Shown: positions 18,113-28,071 of the stretch, one piece after another | Layout: every line of letters begins with the position of its first letter | How positions within the stretch are numbered: position 1 is the first letter of the stretch | Source: Streptomyces novaecaesareae | GTDB lineage: Bacteria; Actinomycetota; Actinomycetes; Streptomycetales; Streptomycetaceae | DNA: 53,490 nucleotides | Assembly: GCF_000716875.1 (NCBI RefSeq) | Contig: NZ_JNWQ01000048.1 | Location: 1-53,490 of the forward strand | Direction: 5' to 3' | Notes under the pieces: generated by a model | The model's database searches: none | What the model was told of the DNA's origin: nothing | What the model saw: only the letters and a program-made list of their open reading frames with translations | Position numbers and translations under genes: made by a program

Positions 18113-19393
18113 CCCGGCCTCAGCCGCCGGGCGCTCCGTCGTCCCCCGCCCCGATCCGCGACCGGGACCGCGCCCCCGGCCCGGTGCCCGCTCGCCGCGG
18201 AGGAACCGGCGCAGCCCGGCGAACCGCGCGAACCGCTCCCGGTTCGCCACCGAGGCGCGGTCCAGCTCCTCCATCAGCCGCCGGCTGCGGTGCTCCAGGT
18301 CCAGCTCGTCCAGGATCCGGTCCACCTCGGCCAGTATCGAACCGTGCAGCTGCCAGGCCTCCGGATGCTCCTGGACCTTGCGCAGCAGCACCTGGGCGAC
18401 GTTCTCCCGGCAGGCCCAGGCCGCCACCAGCTCGGCCGTCAGCCGGCTCTCCGCCTCCTCGGCGTCACGGCTCACCTGGGTGGTGACCAGCACCGCGAAG
18501 CTCACCATCGCCCCGCCGACGTGGTCCAGCAGTTCCTCCAGGCCGACCGCGACGTCCGGCGGGAAGAGCCGCTCGCCGGGTGCGCGCCGCTTGGCCAGGT
18601 CGGTCATCGAGCGGGCCAGCACCCGGACCACGACGACGCAGATCTCCAGCGTGTCCAGCCCGGTGCGCAGCACCAGCCGGGACAGCAGCCCCTCGCTGAT
18701 CCGCGGATTGAACCGCAGGCTGTCCTCGGCCTGCCGCAGCGCCGCGTCGACCTCGGCGATCGCCTGGTCCAGTCGGCGGGCCTCGTGCAGCCGCTCGGCG
18801 GCCCGGGCGACCGGGATGGGCCGGCCCAGCTCCTCGGCGATGTCCAGCAGCAGCCGACGGGCCCGCCGGGCGAGGTCCTCGATCGACTCCCCGGCGGTGT
18901 CCACCCAGACCGGCGGTGCGAACAGCAGGTTGAACAGCAGGCCGACGCCGGCGCCGATGAGCGTCTCCAACACCCGGTCCCAGGCCTGCGAGGCCAGTTT
19001 GGTGACGCCCAGGATCAGCATCGCGCTGATCGCGACCTCCTGGACGAACTCCTCGACCCGGACGAACCGGCCGACGACCAGCGAGGCCAGGATGATCAGC
19101 CCGAGGCTCCACCAGGAGAGCCCGACCACGGCGCTGAAGCCGATCGCGATCAGCACCCCGACCACCACCGAGTTGACCCGGCGGATGCTGGTCTTCAGTG
19201 TCGAGTAGACGGTGACCTGGACGACCAGCAGCGCGGTCAGCGGTGCCGTCAGCGGGGCGGGCTCGCTGCTGAGCTGCGTCGCCACCGCGTAGGCGATGGT
19301 GGCCGCGACGGTGGCCCGGAAGGTCTGGACCACGAAGGGTTCTCGGGCGCCGCGGCGGATCAGGGCCGTGAGGGACTCCGGGAGAATGGCCAT
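18107..19393 (-). CDS. FUSC / aromatic-acid-exporter-like membrane protein
   Basis: 428 residues. Six hydrophobic helices lie in residues 20-170, including FRATVAATIAYAVATQL, VVVGVLIAIGFSAVVGLS and VLETLIGAGVGLLFNLLF, the FUSC/ArAE-type bundle. A long cytoplasmic helical region follows (175-400) with coiled-coil character, then a basic Gly/Arg tail. The start is ATG 19393 behind AAGGGCG. Members are linked to export of aromatic acids or to osmotic and envelope stress. The gene runs convergently to the SRPBCC gene and downstream of the mannosyl transferase gene with 170 bases between. Confidence 0.85.
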   Translation of the reverse strand: MAILPESLTALIRRGAREPFVVQTFRATVAATIAYAVATQLSSEPAPLTAPLTALLVVQVTVYSTLKTSIRRVNSVVVGVLIAIGFSAVVGLSWWSLGLIILASLVVGRFVRVEEFVQEVAISAMLILGVTKLASQAWDRVLETLIGAGVGLLFNLLFAPPVWVDTAGESIEDLARRARRLLLDIAEELGRPIPVARAAERLHEARRLDQAIAEVDAALRQAEDSLRFNPRISEGLLSRLVLRTGLDTLEICVVVVRVLARSMTDLAKRRAPGERLFPPDVAVGLEELLDHVGGAMVSFAVLVTTQVSRDAEEAESRLTAELVAAWACRENVAQVLLRKVQEHPEAWQLHGSILAEVDRILDELDLEHRSRRLMEELDRASVANRERFARFAGLRRFLRGERAPGRGRGPGRGSGRGTTERPAAEAGR

Positions 19394-19563
19394 GTCGCCC
19401 TTCTTTCCCCTCAGCCGCCGTTCACACCGTCCCCGGGACGGCCCGGCACCCGTATGAGCCGGAATCGTAGGCCCCGGCCGTCGCCGCCGGGCCGGATGGC
19501 CGGGCCGGATGGCCGGGCCGGTTGCCGCGCCGGGGGCCGGGCCGGCGGTCGGGCCCTCGTGTC

Positions 19564-20298
19564 CTAGGCGTCGCGCTTGAAGCGGAGCTTCCAGGGCGCC
19601 AGCGCCGACTCGACCTGCACCCCCATGCTCATCTTCGAGGCGCCCTCGATCCGCTCCTCGAAGCGGATCGGCACCTCGCGGATCGTCATGCCCTGCTTGA
19701 CCACCCGGTAGTTCATCTCGACCTGGAACGAGTAGCCGTTGCTCTGCACGGTCGGCAGGTCGATGGCGCGCAGGGTCTCCGCGCGCCAGGCCTTGAACCC
19801 GGCGGTGGCGTCCTTGACGCCCAGACCGAGGATGGCGTTGACGTAGAAGTTGGCCCAGGCGGACAGGGCCTTGCGGTGCCAGGGCCACTCGGTGGCGGTC
19901 GAGCCGCCGGGGACGTAGCGGGAGCCGAGCACCACGGCGGTGTCGCCGGTGAGCAGCGTGCGCACCATCTCGGGTATCACCGCGGTCGGGTGCGAGAGGT
20001 CGGCGTCCATCTGGACCACGATCTCGGCGCCCTCGTCCAGGGCCCGGCCCATGCCGGCCAGGTAGGCGCGGCCGAGGCCGTTCTTCTCGGTGCGGTGCAG
20101 CACGCCGACGGTGCCGCCGGAGTCCGCGGCGAGCTTGTCGGCGATCTCGCCGGTGCCGTCGGGAGAGTTGTCGTCGACCACCAGCAGGTGCAGGTTCGGC
20201 ACCGGGAGTTCCGCGAGCAGACCCGCGAGGACCGGGAGGTTCTCCCGCTCGTTGTACGTGGGGACGACCACAACGACCTTGGGAGAGGCCTCGACCAT
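19564..20298 (-). CDS. ppm1: Polyprenol-phosphate mannose synthase (GT2)
   Basis: 244 residues, GT-A fold. The N-terminus VVVVVPTYNERENLPVLAG, donor loop VVDDNSPDGTG and metal motif DAD (98-100) are all present. KNGLGRAYLAGM and TAGFKAWR match dolichol-phosphate mannose synthases. No C-terminal membrane helices, so it is the soluble synthase form without the fused acyltransferase seen in some mycobacterial Ppm1. It makes polyprenyl-phosphate mannose from GDP-mannose at the membrane for O-mannosylation and lipoglycans. GAGGGAAA precedes ATG 20298. It appears monocistronic. Confidence 0.9.
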   Translation of the reverse strand: MVEASPKVVVVVPTYNERENLPVLAGLLAELPVPNLHLLVVDDNSPDGTGEIADKLAADSGGTVGVLHRTEKNGLGRAYLAGMGRALDEGAEIVVQMDADLSHPTAVIPEMVRTLLTGDTAVVLGSRYVPGGSTATEWPWHRKALSAWANFYVNAILGLGVKDATAGFKAWRAETLRAIDLPTVQSNGYSFQVEMNYRVVKQGMTIREVPIRFEERIEGASKMSMGVQVESALAPWKLRFKRDA

Positions 20299-20613
20299 GT
20301 TCTGTTTCCCTCGTTATCCTCGTCGGCCGGCAGCTGTGCCACACCGGTCGGATTTCCTGGACGACCTACGCTGTTGGACCGTGTGAGTGTATCGGGGGCG
20401 TGATCCAGATCCAGTCCGGGGGCGCCGCGTCGGAGGGCTCCGGCGGGGCTCGGCAATCCGTTCGACCGCGATGGGCCGATGTGGCAGGCTACCGCCGTTC
20501 CGAACGCGGACCCGGAGAAATTCTTTGACGATCCGTCGCACCACGCTGGGCCGGGGTCTGCCCCGCTGATACGGGCTCGCGCTACGCCGGGCTCGCGCTT
20601 CGCCGGGCTCGGG
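20299..20613. other. Intergenic region upstream of ppm1
   Basis: 315 bases between two - strand genes; it should hold the ppm1 promoter. No clear operator seen. Its right end carries most of a 16-base, three-copy tandem repeat (20572-20619) that runs into the next gene's stop. Confidence 0.5.
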
Positions 20614-20619
20614 CTATGC
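20572..20619. repeat. 16-base tandem repeat, 3 copies
   Basis: Units CGGGCTCGCGCTACGC, CGGGCTCGCGCTTCGC and CGGGCTCGGGCTATGC run without gaps. The last copy overlaps the stop codon of the - strand lipoprotein gene at 20614. Confidence 0.85.
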
Positions 20620-22197
20620 CGGGCCGTAGACGGACGCCAGGTTGTCCTGGGCGGGGTGGGTGCGGGCGGCCGGGCCGGCGGCGAAGGTGCGCAGGACGTT
20701 CTCGGTGACCTTGCGGACCAGGTCCCCCGCCCGGGAGTCGATGCCGTGGTCGGCCTTGCCGCCGCCGGGGCCGTGGGCGTCCAGCGTCTCGACCCAGCGC
20801 ATCGTGCCGCTGGCGAAGACCCCGGCACCGCTCGGCACCGTGTGGTAGGCGGTGTCGGAGTGGGAGCGGCGGCCCTCGCAGACCACCGGGGAGTGGGCGA
20901 TCACCTCGATCGGGCGCGGCGTCGGGAAGGCGGTGTCCACCCGGTCGTACTCGACGCCGACCAGGTGCGGGAAGGACGCGCCCGCCGTGACCCCCGTCCC
21001 CTCGAAGGCCCAGTGCCCGGGCGAGGACACCACGTACGGGGCGTCCACCGGGTAGCCGTCGTAGATCACGCCGAGCATCGAGCTCTCCGGGTCGGCGCCC
21101 GGGCCGGCCCGGAAGTCGGTGGTCGCCGGGGCGCCCGCCTGGTGGCCCGGGTCCTGCGCCCAGGCGTCCTTGTAGCAGACCACCGTGCGCTCGGGGCCGA
21201 GGTCGGTCGGCTCGAAGCGGACCCGGCGGAAGCAGCAGTTGGCGCCCAGGACCGCCAGGTTGGTCCCGGCGTCGCGGGCCGCGACCACCTGGGCGCGCTG
21301 CTCGGGGGACCAGTACTCGTCGTGGCCGAGTGACACGACGGCGGCCGCGCCGGTCAACAGCCCCGGCTCGCGGGCCACGTCGATGCCGGTGGTGTAGGCG
21401 AGCGGCAGGCCCAGCCGCTCGGCGAGGGCGACCAGCGGCGCCTCGTAGACCAGGAACAGCCCGGCGCCGTGGTCGTAGTCGTACGGCCGGTCGAAGACGA
21501 CCTTCAGCGAGCGGGTGGCCAGGCCGCCGGTCGGGCCGTTGTAGAGGCTGTAGCCGCCCCACTCGTTGTAGGCCTGCCAGGTCGCCGGGGCGCTCATGAT
21601 CACGGTCCTCCCGGCGGTGACGGCCGAGCGGACGGTGAGCGGGACGTAGCGGCGGCCGGAGCCGTCATCGGCGTCCAGGCGCAGCAGGTAGGCACCCTCG
21701 GGCCAGCCGGTGGTGTCCACGGCGAGGGTGCGCTGCCAGCCGGTCAGCACGGTGCGGGTCGCGGGGTCGACGTGCGGGGCGGGCTGCCTGCCGCCGGGCA
21801 CGTGCTCCCGGTGCCAGACCAGGCGGGCGCGGGCACCGCCGTACCAGCCCATCCGGTAGGCGGAGACGGCGAAGGCGGCGGCGGGGGTGGAGACGTGCAG
21901 GCCGAAGGACTCACCGGGCAGGACGCTGACCCGGTCGGCGAAGCCCTCGATGGCGGCGTCCGGGCCGGGGTCGGTGATCTCCCAGCCGGGCGTGCCCGGC
22001 CGGGCCTGCTCGTGCTGCGGGTCGCTCGTCGGTTCGGCGTGCCGGGTGGCGTCGGCGTCACCCGTGCTGGGGGCCTCGGGCCGGCTGTCGGCGGGGTGCG
22101 GGGCGGGTGCCGTGTCCGGGTGGTGGGCTCCGCAGGAGGTGACGGCGGCTGCCATCAGGCCCAGACCCAGAATCCCGCGCCGGCTCGGTTCCGCCAC
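20614..22197 (-). CDS. Tat-exported lipoprotein of the N,N-dimethylformamidase large-subunit-like family
   Basis: 527 residues from GTG 22197, chosen because GGGAGG sits five bases upstream and it leaves a compact signal: [19 protein letters not shown] combines a twin-arginine motif with a lipobox Cys. ATGs at 22230 and 22299 are less likely. After a Pro/Asp/Ser-rich linker comes an N-terminal Ig-like domain ([31 protein letters not shown]) and then the dimethylformamidase-like core with [28 protein letters not shown] and a late [19 protein letters not shown]. Family members are mostly uncharacterised; the hydrolase activity is known only for a few. It would sit on the outer face of the membrane. 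Confidence 0.82.
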   Translation of the reverse strand: MAEPSRRGILGLGLMAAAVTSCGAHHPDTAPAPHPADSRPEAPSTGDADATRHAEPTSDPQHEQARPGTPGWEITDPGPDAAIEGFADRVSVLPGESFGLHVSTPAAAFAVSAYRMGWYGGARARLVWHREHVPGGRQPAPHVDPATRTVLTGWQRTLAVDTTGWPEGAYLLRLDADDGSGRRYVPLTVRSAVTAGRTVIMSAPATWQAYNEWGGYSLYNGPTGGLATRSLKVVFDRPYDYDHGAGLFLVYEAPLVALAERLGLPLAYTTGIDVAREPGLLTGAAAVVSLGHDEYWSPEQRAQVVAARDAGTNLAVLGANCCFRRVRFEPTDLGPERTVVCYKDAWAQDPGHQAGAPATTDFRAGPGADPESSMLGVIYDGYPVDAPYVVSSPGHWAFEGTGVTAGASFPHLVGVEYDRVDTAFPTPRPIEVIAHSPVVCEGRRSHSDTAYHTVPSGAGVFASGTMRWVETLDAHGPGGGKADHGIDSRAGDLVRKVTENVLRTFAAGPAARTHPAQDNLASVYGPA

Positions 22198-22553
22198 GGC
22201 GGCCTCCCTGTGGTTCGCAGCTGTGTCCATCGGTCCGCGCCGATGCGGTGCGCGTTGATGCGATGCGATGCGATGTGATGCGTCAAGCTCCTTCGTCAAC
22301 CTGCTTCGTCAACGCGCGCGGACATCCTCGCCCGTTCGGGAGGCTGCGTGCGGCCCAACGCGCCGGGCCGTCGGGCACGGGCCGCACGCAGCCCGCCGCC
22401 CGGGAGGGCCGTACGGGCGCACCCTGGCGTGTTGGCCCCGGCGGTTCCCGGGCCGCGCCGATCCGGTCACCTAGCCTGACCAGGCCCGCCGTCCGGCGGC
22501 CACAGGGGGTCCGGAACCGCACGCGGCCGGCCGAGTCGTGGACAGGGGTGTAC
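22198..22553. promoter_or_regulatory. Divergent promoter region with pentamer repeat
   Basis: 356 bases between the lipoprotein and permease genes. Five GATGC-like pentamers lie at 22257-22281, followed by CTTCGTCAAC twice (22291-22300 and 22304-22313). These are the only low-GC-like elements and may mark the promoter zone. No classical operator dyad stands out. Confidence 0.45.
22257..22281. repeat. GATGC pentamer repeat, 5 copies
   Basis: GATGC, GATGC, GATGC, GATGT, GATGC in direct succession in the divergent gap upstream of both neighbours. Copy number in such pentamers can vary by slippage. Confidence 0.75.
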
Positions 22554-24524
22554 GTGGTCTCGTCGGGTTCGGCCGAACCGGGGGTACCGCCTCGGGCCAA
22601 GCGCGGGTGGTTCCGGGCGTGGATGCTCGAAGGCCTGGCGGACATGGCCAAGCAGCACCCCGGACCGCACGTGCAGACGCCGCAGCACGAGGGCCAGAGC
22701 TGGTGGCGGGTCATGTGTCTGACCGGCGTGGACTACTTCTCGACCCTCGGCTACCAGCCGGGCATCGCGGCCCTGGCCGCCGGACTGCTGTCCCCGGTGG
22801 CGACCGTCGTGCTGGTGATCGTGACCCTGCTCGGAGCCCTTCCCGTCTACCGGCGGGTGGCCCGGGAGAGCCCGCACGGCGAGGGGTCGATCGCGATGCT
22901 CGAACGGCTGCTCTCGTTCTGGCAGGGGAAGCTCTTCGTCCTGACCCTGCTCGGGTTCGCCGCCACCGACTTCATGATCACCATCACCCTGTCGGCCGCC
23001 GACGGTGCCGCCCACCTGGTGGAGAACCCGCACGTGAGCGCGGCGCTCGGCGGGAAGCAGATGCTGGTCACGCTGGTCCTGGTGGCCCTGCTCGGGGCGG
23101 TGTTCCTGCGGGGCTTCGGTGAGGCGATCGGGGTCGCCGTCGTGCTGGTCGCGGTGTACCTCGTGCTCAACGTGGTCGTGGTGGCCAACGGCCTCTGGCA
23201 CGTCCTGAAGGCGCCGCACCTCGTCACCGACTGGTCGGACGCGCTGACCGCCGAGCACGGCAACGTGATCGCGATGATCGGCGTCGCACTGACCGTCTTC
23301 CCCAAGCTCGCGCTCGGCCTCTCCGGCTTCGAGACCGGTGTCGCCGTGATGCCGTACATCCTGGGCGACCCGGAGGACACCGAGGCGAACCCGGTCGGCC
23401 GGATCCGCGGCGCCCGCAAGCTGCTCACCACCGCAGCCGTGATCATGAGCTGCTTCCTGATCACGACCAGTTTCATCACCACCGTGCTGATCCCCGCCGC
23501 GGCCTTCAAGACCGGCGGGGAGGCCAACGGGCGTGCCCTGGCCTACCTGGCGCACCAGTACCTGGGCAGCACCTTCGGGACGGTCTACGACCTCTCCACC
23601 ATCGCGATCCTCTGGTTCGCCGGTGCCTCCGCGATGGCCGGCATGCTCAACCTGATGCCGCGCTACCTGCCGCGCTACGGCATGGCCCCGCACTGGGCGC
23701 GTGCCGTGCGGCCACTGGTCATCGTCCTCACCCTGATCGCCTTCCTGGTCACCTGGATCTTCGACGCCAACGTGGACGCCCAGGGCAGCGCGTACGCGAC
23801 CGGTGTGCTGGTGCTGATCAGCTCCGCCGCGATCGCCGTCACCATCGCGGCCCACAAGGCCGGGCAGCGCCGTTGGCGGGTCGGCTTCGCGGTGATCGCC
23901 GCGGTGTTCCTCTACACCACGGCGGTGAACATCGCCGAGCGCCCGGACGGCGTCAAGATCGGCGCCTGCTTCATCGCGGGCATCGTGCTGGTCTCCTTCC
24001 TCTCCCGGCTCAAGCGCGCCTTCGAACTGCGCGTCACCGACGTGGTGCTGGACGACGTCGCGGAGCGGTTCGTCCGGGACTACCTGCACCGCCCGCTGCG
24101 GCTGATCGCCAACGAGCCGAACAGTCGGGACCTCTCCGAGTACCGCGACAAGATCCACCAGATCCGCCGGGACAACGACATCCCGGCCGAGGACGACCTG
24201 GTTTTCGTCGAGGTCACCGTGCTCGACCCGTCCGACTTCGAGGCCGAACTGACCGTCCACGGCGAGGTGATGCACGACCGCTACCGGGTGCTGTCGCTGG
24301 AGAGCTCCAGCGTGCCCAACGCGCTGGCCGCCCTGCTGCTGCAGGTGCGCGACCTGACCGGGCAGCAGCCGCACATCTACTTCGAGTGGACCGAGGGCAA
24401 CCCGTTCGCCCAGTTCCTGCGCTTCTTCCTGTTCGGGCAGGGGGAGATCGCACCGGTGACGCGCGAGGTGCTGCGGGAGGCCGAACCGGACCGCTCGCGC
24501 CGCCCGGCGGTGCACGTGGGCTGA
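22554..24524 (+). CDS. APC-superfamily permease with cytoplasmic C-terminal domain
   Basis: About 656 residues from GTG 22554 behind AGGGG; GTG 22548 is also possible. Twelve hydrophobic helices run from residue 55 to about 480, starting with [20 protein letters not shown], a motif of the amino-acid-permease-like group, and including [15 protein letters not shown] and [15 protein letters not shown]. The last 170 residues are soluble and end with [12 protein letters not shown]. The architecture recalls KUP/APC hybrids in actinobacteria. Substrate (amino acid or potassium) is not determinable. Confidence 0.85.
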   Translation: MVSSGSAEPGVPPRAKRGWFRAWMLEGLADMAKQHPGPHVQTPQHEGQSWWRVMCLTGVDYFSTLGYQPGIAALAAGLLSPVATVVLVIVTLLGALPVYRRVARESPHGEGSIAMLERLLSFWQGKLFVLTLLGFAATDFMITITLSAADGAAHLVENPHVSAALGGKQMLVTLVLVALLGAVFLRGFGEAIGVAVVLVAVYLVLNVVVVANGLWHVLKAPHLVTDWSDALTAEHGNVIAMIGVALTVFPKLALGLSGFETGVAVMPYILGDPEDTEANPVGRIRGARKLLTTAAVIMSCFLITTSFITTVLIPAAAFKTGGEANGRALAYLAHQYLGSTFGTVYDLSTIAILWFAGASAMAGMLNLMPRYLPRYGMAPHWARAVRPLVIVLTLIAFLVTWIFDANVDAQGSAYATGVLVLISSAAIAVTIAAHKAGQRRWRVGFAVIAAVFLYTTAVNIAERPDGVKIGACFIAGIVLVSFLSRLKRAFELRVTDVVLDDVAERFVRDYLHRPLRLIANEPNSRDLSEYRDKIHQIRRDNDIPAEDDLVFVEVTVLDPSDFEAELTVHGEVMHDRYRVLSLESSSVPNALAALLLQVRDLTGQQPHIYFEWTEGNPFAQFLRFFLFGQGEIAPVTREVLREAEPDRSRRPAVHVG

Positions 24525-24584
24525 ACCGGCGGTCCGGCGGTTCCGGCGGTTCTCGCGGGCTGGCGGTTCTGGCGGGCCGTGGGG

Positions 24585-24854
24585 TCAGCGGCTCGGGCGG
24601 GACCTGCTCCAGGCGGGTGCGACGAAGGCCACCAGGGCGACGGCGAAGCCGAGTTGCAGGATGTGGCGGATCCAGTCGATGCCCGAGGTGTGGCGGACGC
24701 CGACCCAGCCCGAGACGGCATTGCCGAGCCAGGCCCCTGCGACGCCGAGCAGCATGGTCAGCCACCAGGGGATCGACTGCGGCCCGCGCAGGATCAGCTT
24801 GGCGAGCGCGCCGAGCACGAAGCCGATGAGCAGAATCCACAGGAGCTGGAACAT
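24585..24854 (-). CDS. GlsB/YeaQ/YmgE family small stress membrane protein
   Basis: 89 residues, three hydrophobic helices: LLWILLIGFVLGALAKLI, WWLTMLLGVAGAWLGNAVS and ILQLGFAVALVAFVAPAW. The Gly-rich spacing is characteristic of the transglycosylase-associated (GlsB) family linked to envelope and general stress. The start is ATG 24854 after GAAGGGTGG; a longer frame to 24911 lacks membrane character. It is convergent with the permease, whose end is followed by GGCGGTTC repeats (24527-24575). Confidence 0.85.
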   Translation of the reverse strand: MFQLLWILLIGFVLGALAKLILRGPQSIPWWLTMLLGVAGAWLGNAVSGWVGVRHTSGIDWIRHILQLGFAVALVAFVAPAWSRSRPSR

Positions 24855-25015
24855 CGCCGTCCACCCTTCCGGGCGCCACCGGAGCCGACCGGTGCGCCGA
24901 ATCGCCGACACGCGGTTCGTCCCATGATCACCCGGATCGGCCGGACGGGCATGTCGGCGGAGAACCCCACAGGTCAGGGGGGACTACGGGCGGCCCGTAC
25001 CCGGCGGCCGGGGCC

Positions 25016-25816
25016 TCAGCGGTCCCGGACCGCCTCGACGGCCTCGCGGACGTCCGGGTGCGGATCGTCCGCCAGGCCGTCCAGCAGTTCGGCGACGCCC
25101 GGCGTGGACCAGTCGCCGACCGCCCAGACCAGTGCCTCCCGGACGTCCGGGTCCGGGTGGGCGGCCAGGCGGGCCAGGCGGTCCACCGGGCCGCGGCGGC
25201 GCATCCCGAACCAGTCCAGGACGGCCCGGAGTTCGACCGGGTCACCCGGGTCGCCGGCCGCTTCGAGCCGGGCCAGCAGGACGGGGACGGGCGGCGGCGG
25301 ACCGTCCAGCGGGTGCGGGTGGCGCTCGCGCAGCCGACGGCCGCCGTACTCGCCGCGGATCCGGCAGCCGAAGCAGGTGCAGGGCCGGGTGCCGTGGGCG
25401 TTCGGCAGGTAGCGCCAGCCGGCGACCTGCGGCACGGCGCGGATCCGGTGCACCTCGCGGGCGCCCACCGCGCGCGGCAGGAAGACCTCCCAGCCGCGTG
25501 GGTCGGTCAGTTCGCCGATCCGCCGCACCGCCTCGGCGGCGGACACCGTGCGCTGGGCGCCGGTGGCGCGGTCGCGGTAGTGCCCGGTCAGCACCTCCTG
25601 CGCATCGTCCAGCCGGACGTGCACCGCGACCAGCGAGCCCTTGGGCCCGAACCGGGCCAGCTCGCGCAGCCACTGGTGGGTCAGCGTGTAGGACGGCAGC
25701 ACGGGGAAGCAGTACAGGCCGCGCGCCCCGCCCTGGCCGCGGCTGTCGGCCCGGATCCCGGCGCGACGGATGCGCGGCGCGTTCGCCGCGGCGGTCAGGT
25801 GCACGAACATCGCCAT
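25016..25816 (-). CDS. HEAT-repeat protein with ADP-ribosyltransferase-like N-terminus
   Basis: 266 residues. The N-terminus FVHLTAAANAPRIRRAGIR followed by GLYCFPVLPSYTLTHQWLREL looks like the first strands of an ADP-ribosyltransferase fold (H-L-T then I..GI), by resemblance only. A CTCFGCRIRGEYGG segment near 155-170 carries three Cys and may bind metal. The last 60 residues hold two HEAT-like repeats, HPDPDVREALVWAVGDW and DPHPDVREAVEAV. No signal or membrane segment. The start is uncertain between ATG 25816 and ATG 25810. Not in an operon. Confidence 0.7.
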   Translation of the reverse strand: MAMFVHLTAAANAPRIRRAGIRADSRGQGGARGLYCFPVLPSYTLTHQWLRELARFGPKGSLVAVHVRLDDAQEVLTGHYRDRATGAQRTVSAAEAVRRIGELTDPRGWEVFLPRAVGAREVHRIRAVPQVAGWRYLPNAHGTRPCTCFGCRIRGEYGGRRLRERHPHPLDGPPPPVPVLLARLEAAGDPGDPVELRAVLDWFGMRRRGPVDRLARLAAHPDPDVREALVWAVGDWSTPGVAELLDGLADDPHPDVREAVEAVRDR

Positions 25817-25922
25817 GGGGCGTGATGCTAGCGGGCGGGCAGGCGCGGTCCGAGGGGTTTTTCCGGGCGCGCGGGCGGGCGCGCGGGCGCTCGGGGCGGG
25901 TAGGCGGGCCGGCTTCGGTCGG

Positions 25923-26633
25923 TTAGGGGTGTCGGGTGCGGCGGGCGATCAGGGCGGCCAGGCCGTCCAGGATGCGTTCCAGGCCGAAGTGCAGGGCCTG
26001 GTCGCGCCCGTTCGGGTCGGCCATGGCGGCTGCGACGGCGGGGAAGCGGTCGGCGTGCTGCCGCACCACGGTGCCGAGGGCGGCGAGGAGTTCGGCTTCC
26101 GGTGAGCCGGCCGGGCCGGCGGCGCGGGACTGCCCGGCGATCTCGCGCACGTGTCCGGCGAGCAGGACGGCGGCGTCCATCCGCTCGGGGCCGGTCAGGC
26201 CGTGGCCGTCGAGTGCGGCCACCACCCGTTCCAGCCAGGAGAGTTCCCTGGGGCCGAGCACCCGGGGGCCGACGGTGGCGTCCAGCAGCCACGGGTGCCG
26301 GTCGAACGACTCGGCCAAGTGGTGGGCCCAGGCGGTGAGTTGCTCCCGCCAGTCGGCGCCGTCCGCAGGTGCGGGGGGCTCGTCGACCGCCGACTCCACC
26401 ATCAGCGCGACCAGTTCGGCCTTGCCGGGGACGTAGCGGTAGAGCGACATCTTGGTGAAGTCGAGCAGCCCGGCCACCTTCTGCATCGAGACCGCGGCCA
26501 GGCCTTCCGCGTCCGCGACCTCGACGCCCGCCGCGGCGATGCGCTCCAGGCTGAGGGCCGGCTTCGGGCCGCGGGTCGGTTTGGCGGGCGGGCCCCAGAG
26601 GAGCCGCACCGTGTCGTTCGCCGCCTCGCCCAT
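25923..26633 (-). CDS. TetR family transcriptional regulator
   Basis: 236 residues from ATG 26633, with AGGAG 6 bases upstream; an upstream ATG at 26657 is rejected. The HTH is in residues 30-75: LSLERIAAAGVEVADAEGLAAVSMQKVAGLLDFTKMSLYRYVPGKAELV. The C-terminal TetR_C-type ligand domain ends in HFGLERILDGLAALIARR. It is divergent from an FAD monooxygenase, with two similar dyads in the gap, so it most likely represses both itself and the monooxygenase and is released by a small molecule the enzyme acts on. Confidence 0.92.
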   Translation of the reverse strand: MGEAANDTVRLLWGPPAKPTRGPKPALSLERIAAAGVEVADAEGLAAVSMQKVAGLLDFTKMSLYRYVPGKAELVALMVESAVDEPPAPADGADWREQLTAWAHHLAESFDRHPWLLDATVGPRVLGPRELSWLERVVAALDGHGLTGPERMDAAVLLAGHVREIAGQSRAAGPAGSPEAELLAALGTVVRQHADRFPAVAAAMADPNGRDQALHFGLERILDGLAALIARRTRHP

Positions 26634-26748
26634 CGTCTGCTCCTGTCCTGGGTCCATGTCGCGGGCTGTCGTTCGGAGTTCCCGGTCGGAGCCGCCGTTC
26701 CGGGCTTCCGTCCGCGAGTGCTGCCGTGGGGGTTGCCCATTCGCTCAA

Positions 26749-26767
26749 CTGTGTCTACCGTACACAG
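26749..26767. promoter_or_regulatory. TetR operator candidate 1
   Basis: CTGTGT (26749-26754) and ACACAG (26762-26767) separated by 7 bases, in the gap between the divergent TetR and monooxygenase genes. Confidence 0.7.
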
Positions 26768-26774
26768 CAACAAA

Positions 26775-26793
26775 CAGTGTCCGCCAGACACAG
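26775..26793. promoter_or_regulatory. TetR operator candidate 2
   Basis: CAGTGTC (26775-26781) and GACACAG (26787-26793), one mismatch at the outer position. Same GTGT/ACAC half-sites as candidate 1; centres are about 26 bases apart. Confidence 0.7.
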
Positions 26794-26822
26794 TTTCCAG
26801 AGCTGCAGACGGAGTGATCCCC

Positions 26823-28022
26823 ATGAGCACCAAGGTCCTGATCTCGGGCGCGAGCATCGCCGGCCCCGCCCTGGCCCACTGGCTGGGCCGGTACGGCTTC
26901 GAGGTCACCGTGGTCGAGCTGGCCCCGGCGCTGCGCGGCGGCGGCCAGGACGTCGACTTCCGCGGCCGCACCCACCTGACCGTGCTGGAACGGATGGGCG
27001 TCCTGGACGAGCTGCGCGCGCTCGGCACCGGCGGCAGCCCGATGACCTTCGTGGCCGAGGACGGGCGTCAACTGCTGCACCTGCCTGCCGAGTTCGCGGG
27101 CGGCGACGTGGAAGTCCCGCGCGGGGAACTCGCCCAGCTACTGCACCGGCACAGCAGCACCCGCGCCGAGTACGTCTTCGGCGACACGATCACGGCACTG
27201 GAGGAGACGCCGAACGCGGTCCGGGTGTCCTTCCGGCACGGCGCGCCCAGGGAGTTCGACCTGGTGATCGGCGCCGACGGGCTGCACTCCACCGTCCGCC
27301 GGCTCGCCTTCGGCCCGGAGGAGCGCTACGTCCGCCACCTCGGCTACTACGCGGCCACCTGGCAGCTGCCGAACACGCTCGGACTGCCGACCGGCTCGGT
27401 CGGCCTCAACGTCCCCGGCCGGCTGATGTCGGTCGGAGCCGGCCACCGGGACCCGAGCCGGGCGGGCGCCTTCTGCCTCTTCGCCTCGCCCGAACTGCGC
27501 TACGACCGCCACGACCCGGCGCAGCAGAAGGCGCTGATCCGGACCGCGTTCACCGGCCTCGGCTGGCGGGTGCCGCAGCTGCTGGAGAGCCTGGACGCCG
27601 CTCCCGAGCTGTACTTCGACTCGATCAGCCGGGCCGACGTGCCCGCCTGGTCGACCGGCCGGACCGCCCTGATCGGCGACGCCGCCTGCGGCGCGACCAT
27701 CGGCGGCATGGGCACCGGGACGGCCGTGGTCGCCGCCTACGTCCTGGCGGGCGAGCTGGCCCGCGCAGGCGGCGACCACCGCACCGCCTTCGCGCGGTAC
27801 GAGAAGCTGCTGCGCGGCTACGCGCAGGGCTGCCAGAAGGGCGGCGACCGTACCGGGCCGTTCCTGGCGCCGCGCACGCCGACCGGGCTGCGGTTCCGCA
27901 ACGCGGTGCTGAACCGGCGTTGGGCGCTGGACAAGATGCTGGAACTGGGCAAGCAGGTCAGCAGCGTCGAACTGCCGGACTACGAGGCGGAGCTGTCCGG
28001 CCGGGTCGGTGCGACGCGCTGA
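26823..28022 (+). CDS. FAD-dependent aromatic monooxygenase (PHBH fold, TetX-like)
   Basis: 399 residues from ATG 26823 behind GGAG. The FAD-binding Rossmann motif is GASIAGPALAHWLGRYG (8-24), the DG motif DLVIGADGLHSTVRR is near 145-160, and the GD motif is ALIGDAACGATIGGMGTG, where the usual P is absent. Size and motifs fit class A flavin hydroxylases that act on aromatic or antibiotic substrates. It is divergent from a TetR regulator, suggesting induction by its substrate. A 15-base direct repeat follows its stop. Confidence 0.88.
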   Translation: MSTKVLISGASIAGPALAHWLGRYGFEVTVVELAPALRGGGQDVDFRGRTHLTVLERMGVLDELRALGTGGSPMTFVAEDGRQLLHLPAEFAGGDVEVPRGELAQLLHRHSSTRAEYVFGDTITALEETPNAVRVSFRHGAPREFDLVIGADGLHSTVRRLAFGPEERYVRHLGYYAATWQLPNTLGLPTGSVGLNVPGRLMSVGAGHRDPSRAGAFCLFASPELRYDRHDPAQQKALIRTAFTGLGWRVPQLLESLDAAPELYFDSISRADVPAWSTGRTALIGDAACGATIGGMGTGTAVVAAYVLAGELARAGGDHRTAFARYEKLLRGYAQGCQKGGDRTGPFLAPRTPTGLRFRNAVLNRRWALDKMLELGKQVSSVELPDYEAELSGRVGATR

Positions 28023-28031
28023 GCGGGGGCG

Positions 28032-28061
28032 GGGGACCTTCGCGGTGGGGACCTTCGCGGT
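28032..28061. repeat. Perfect 15-base direct repeat, 2 copies
   Basis: GGGGACCTTCGCGGT occurs twice without a gap, between the convergent ends of the monooxygenase and the sigma-like fusion gene. Confidence 0.85.
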
Positions 28062-28071
28062 GGCGCGGGAC

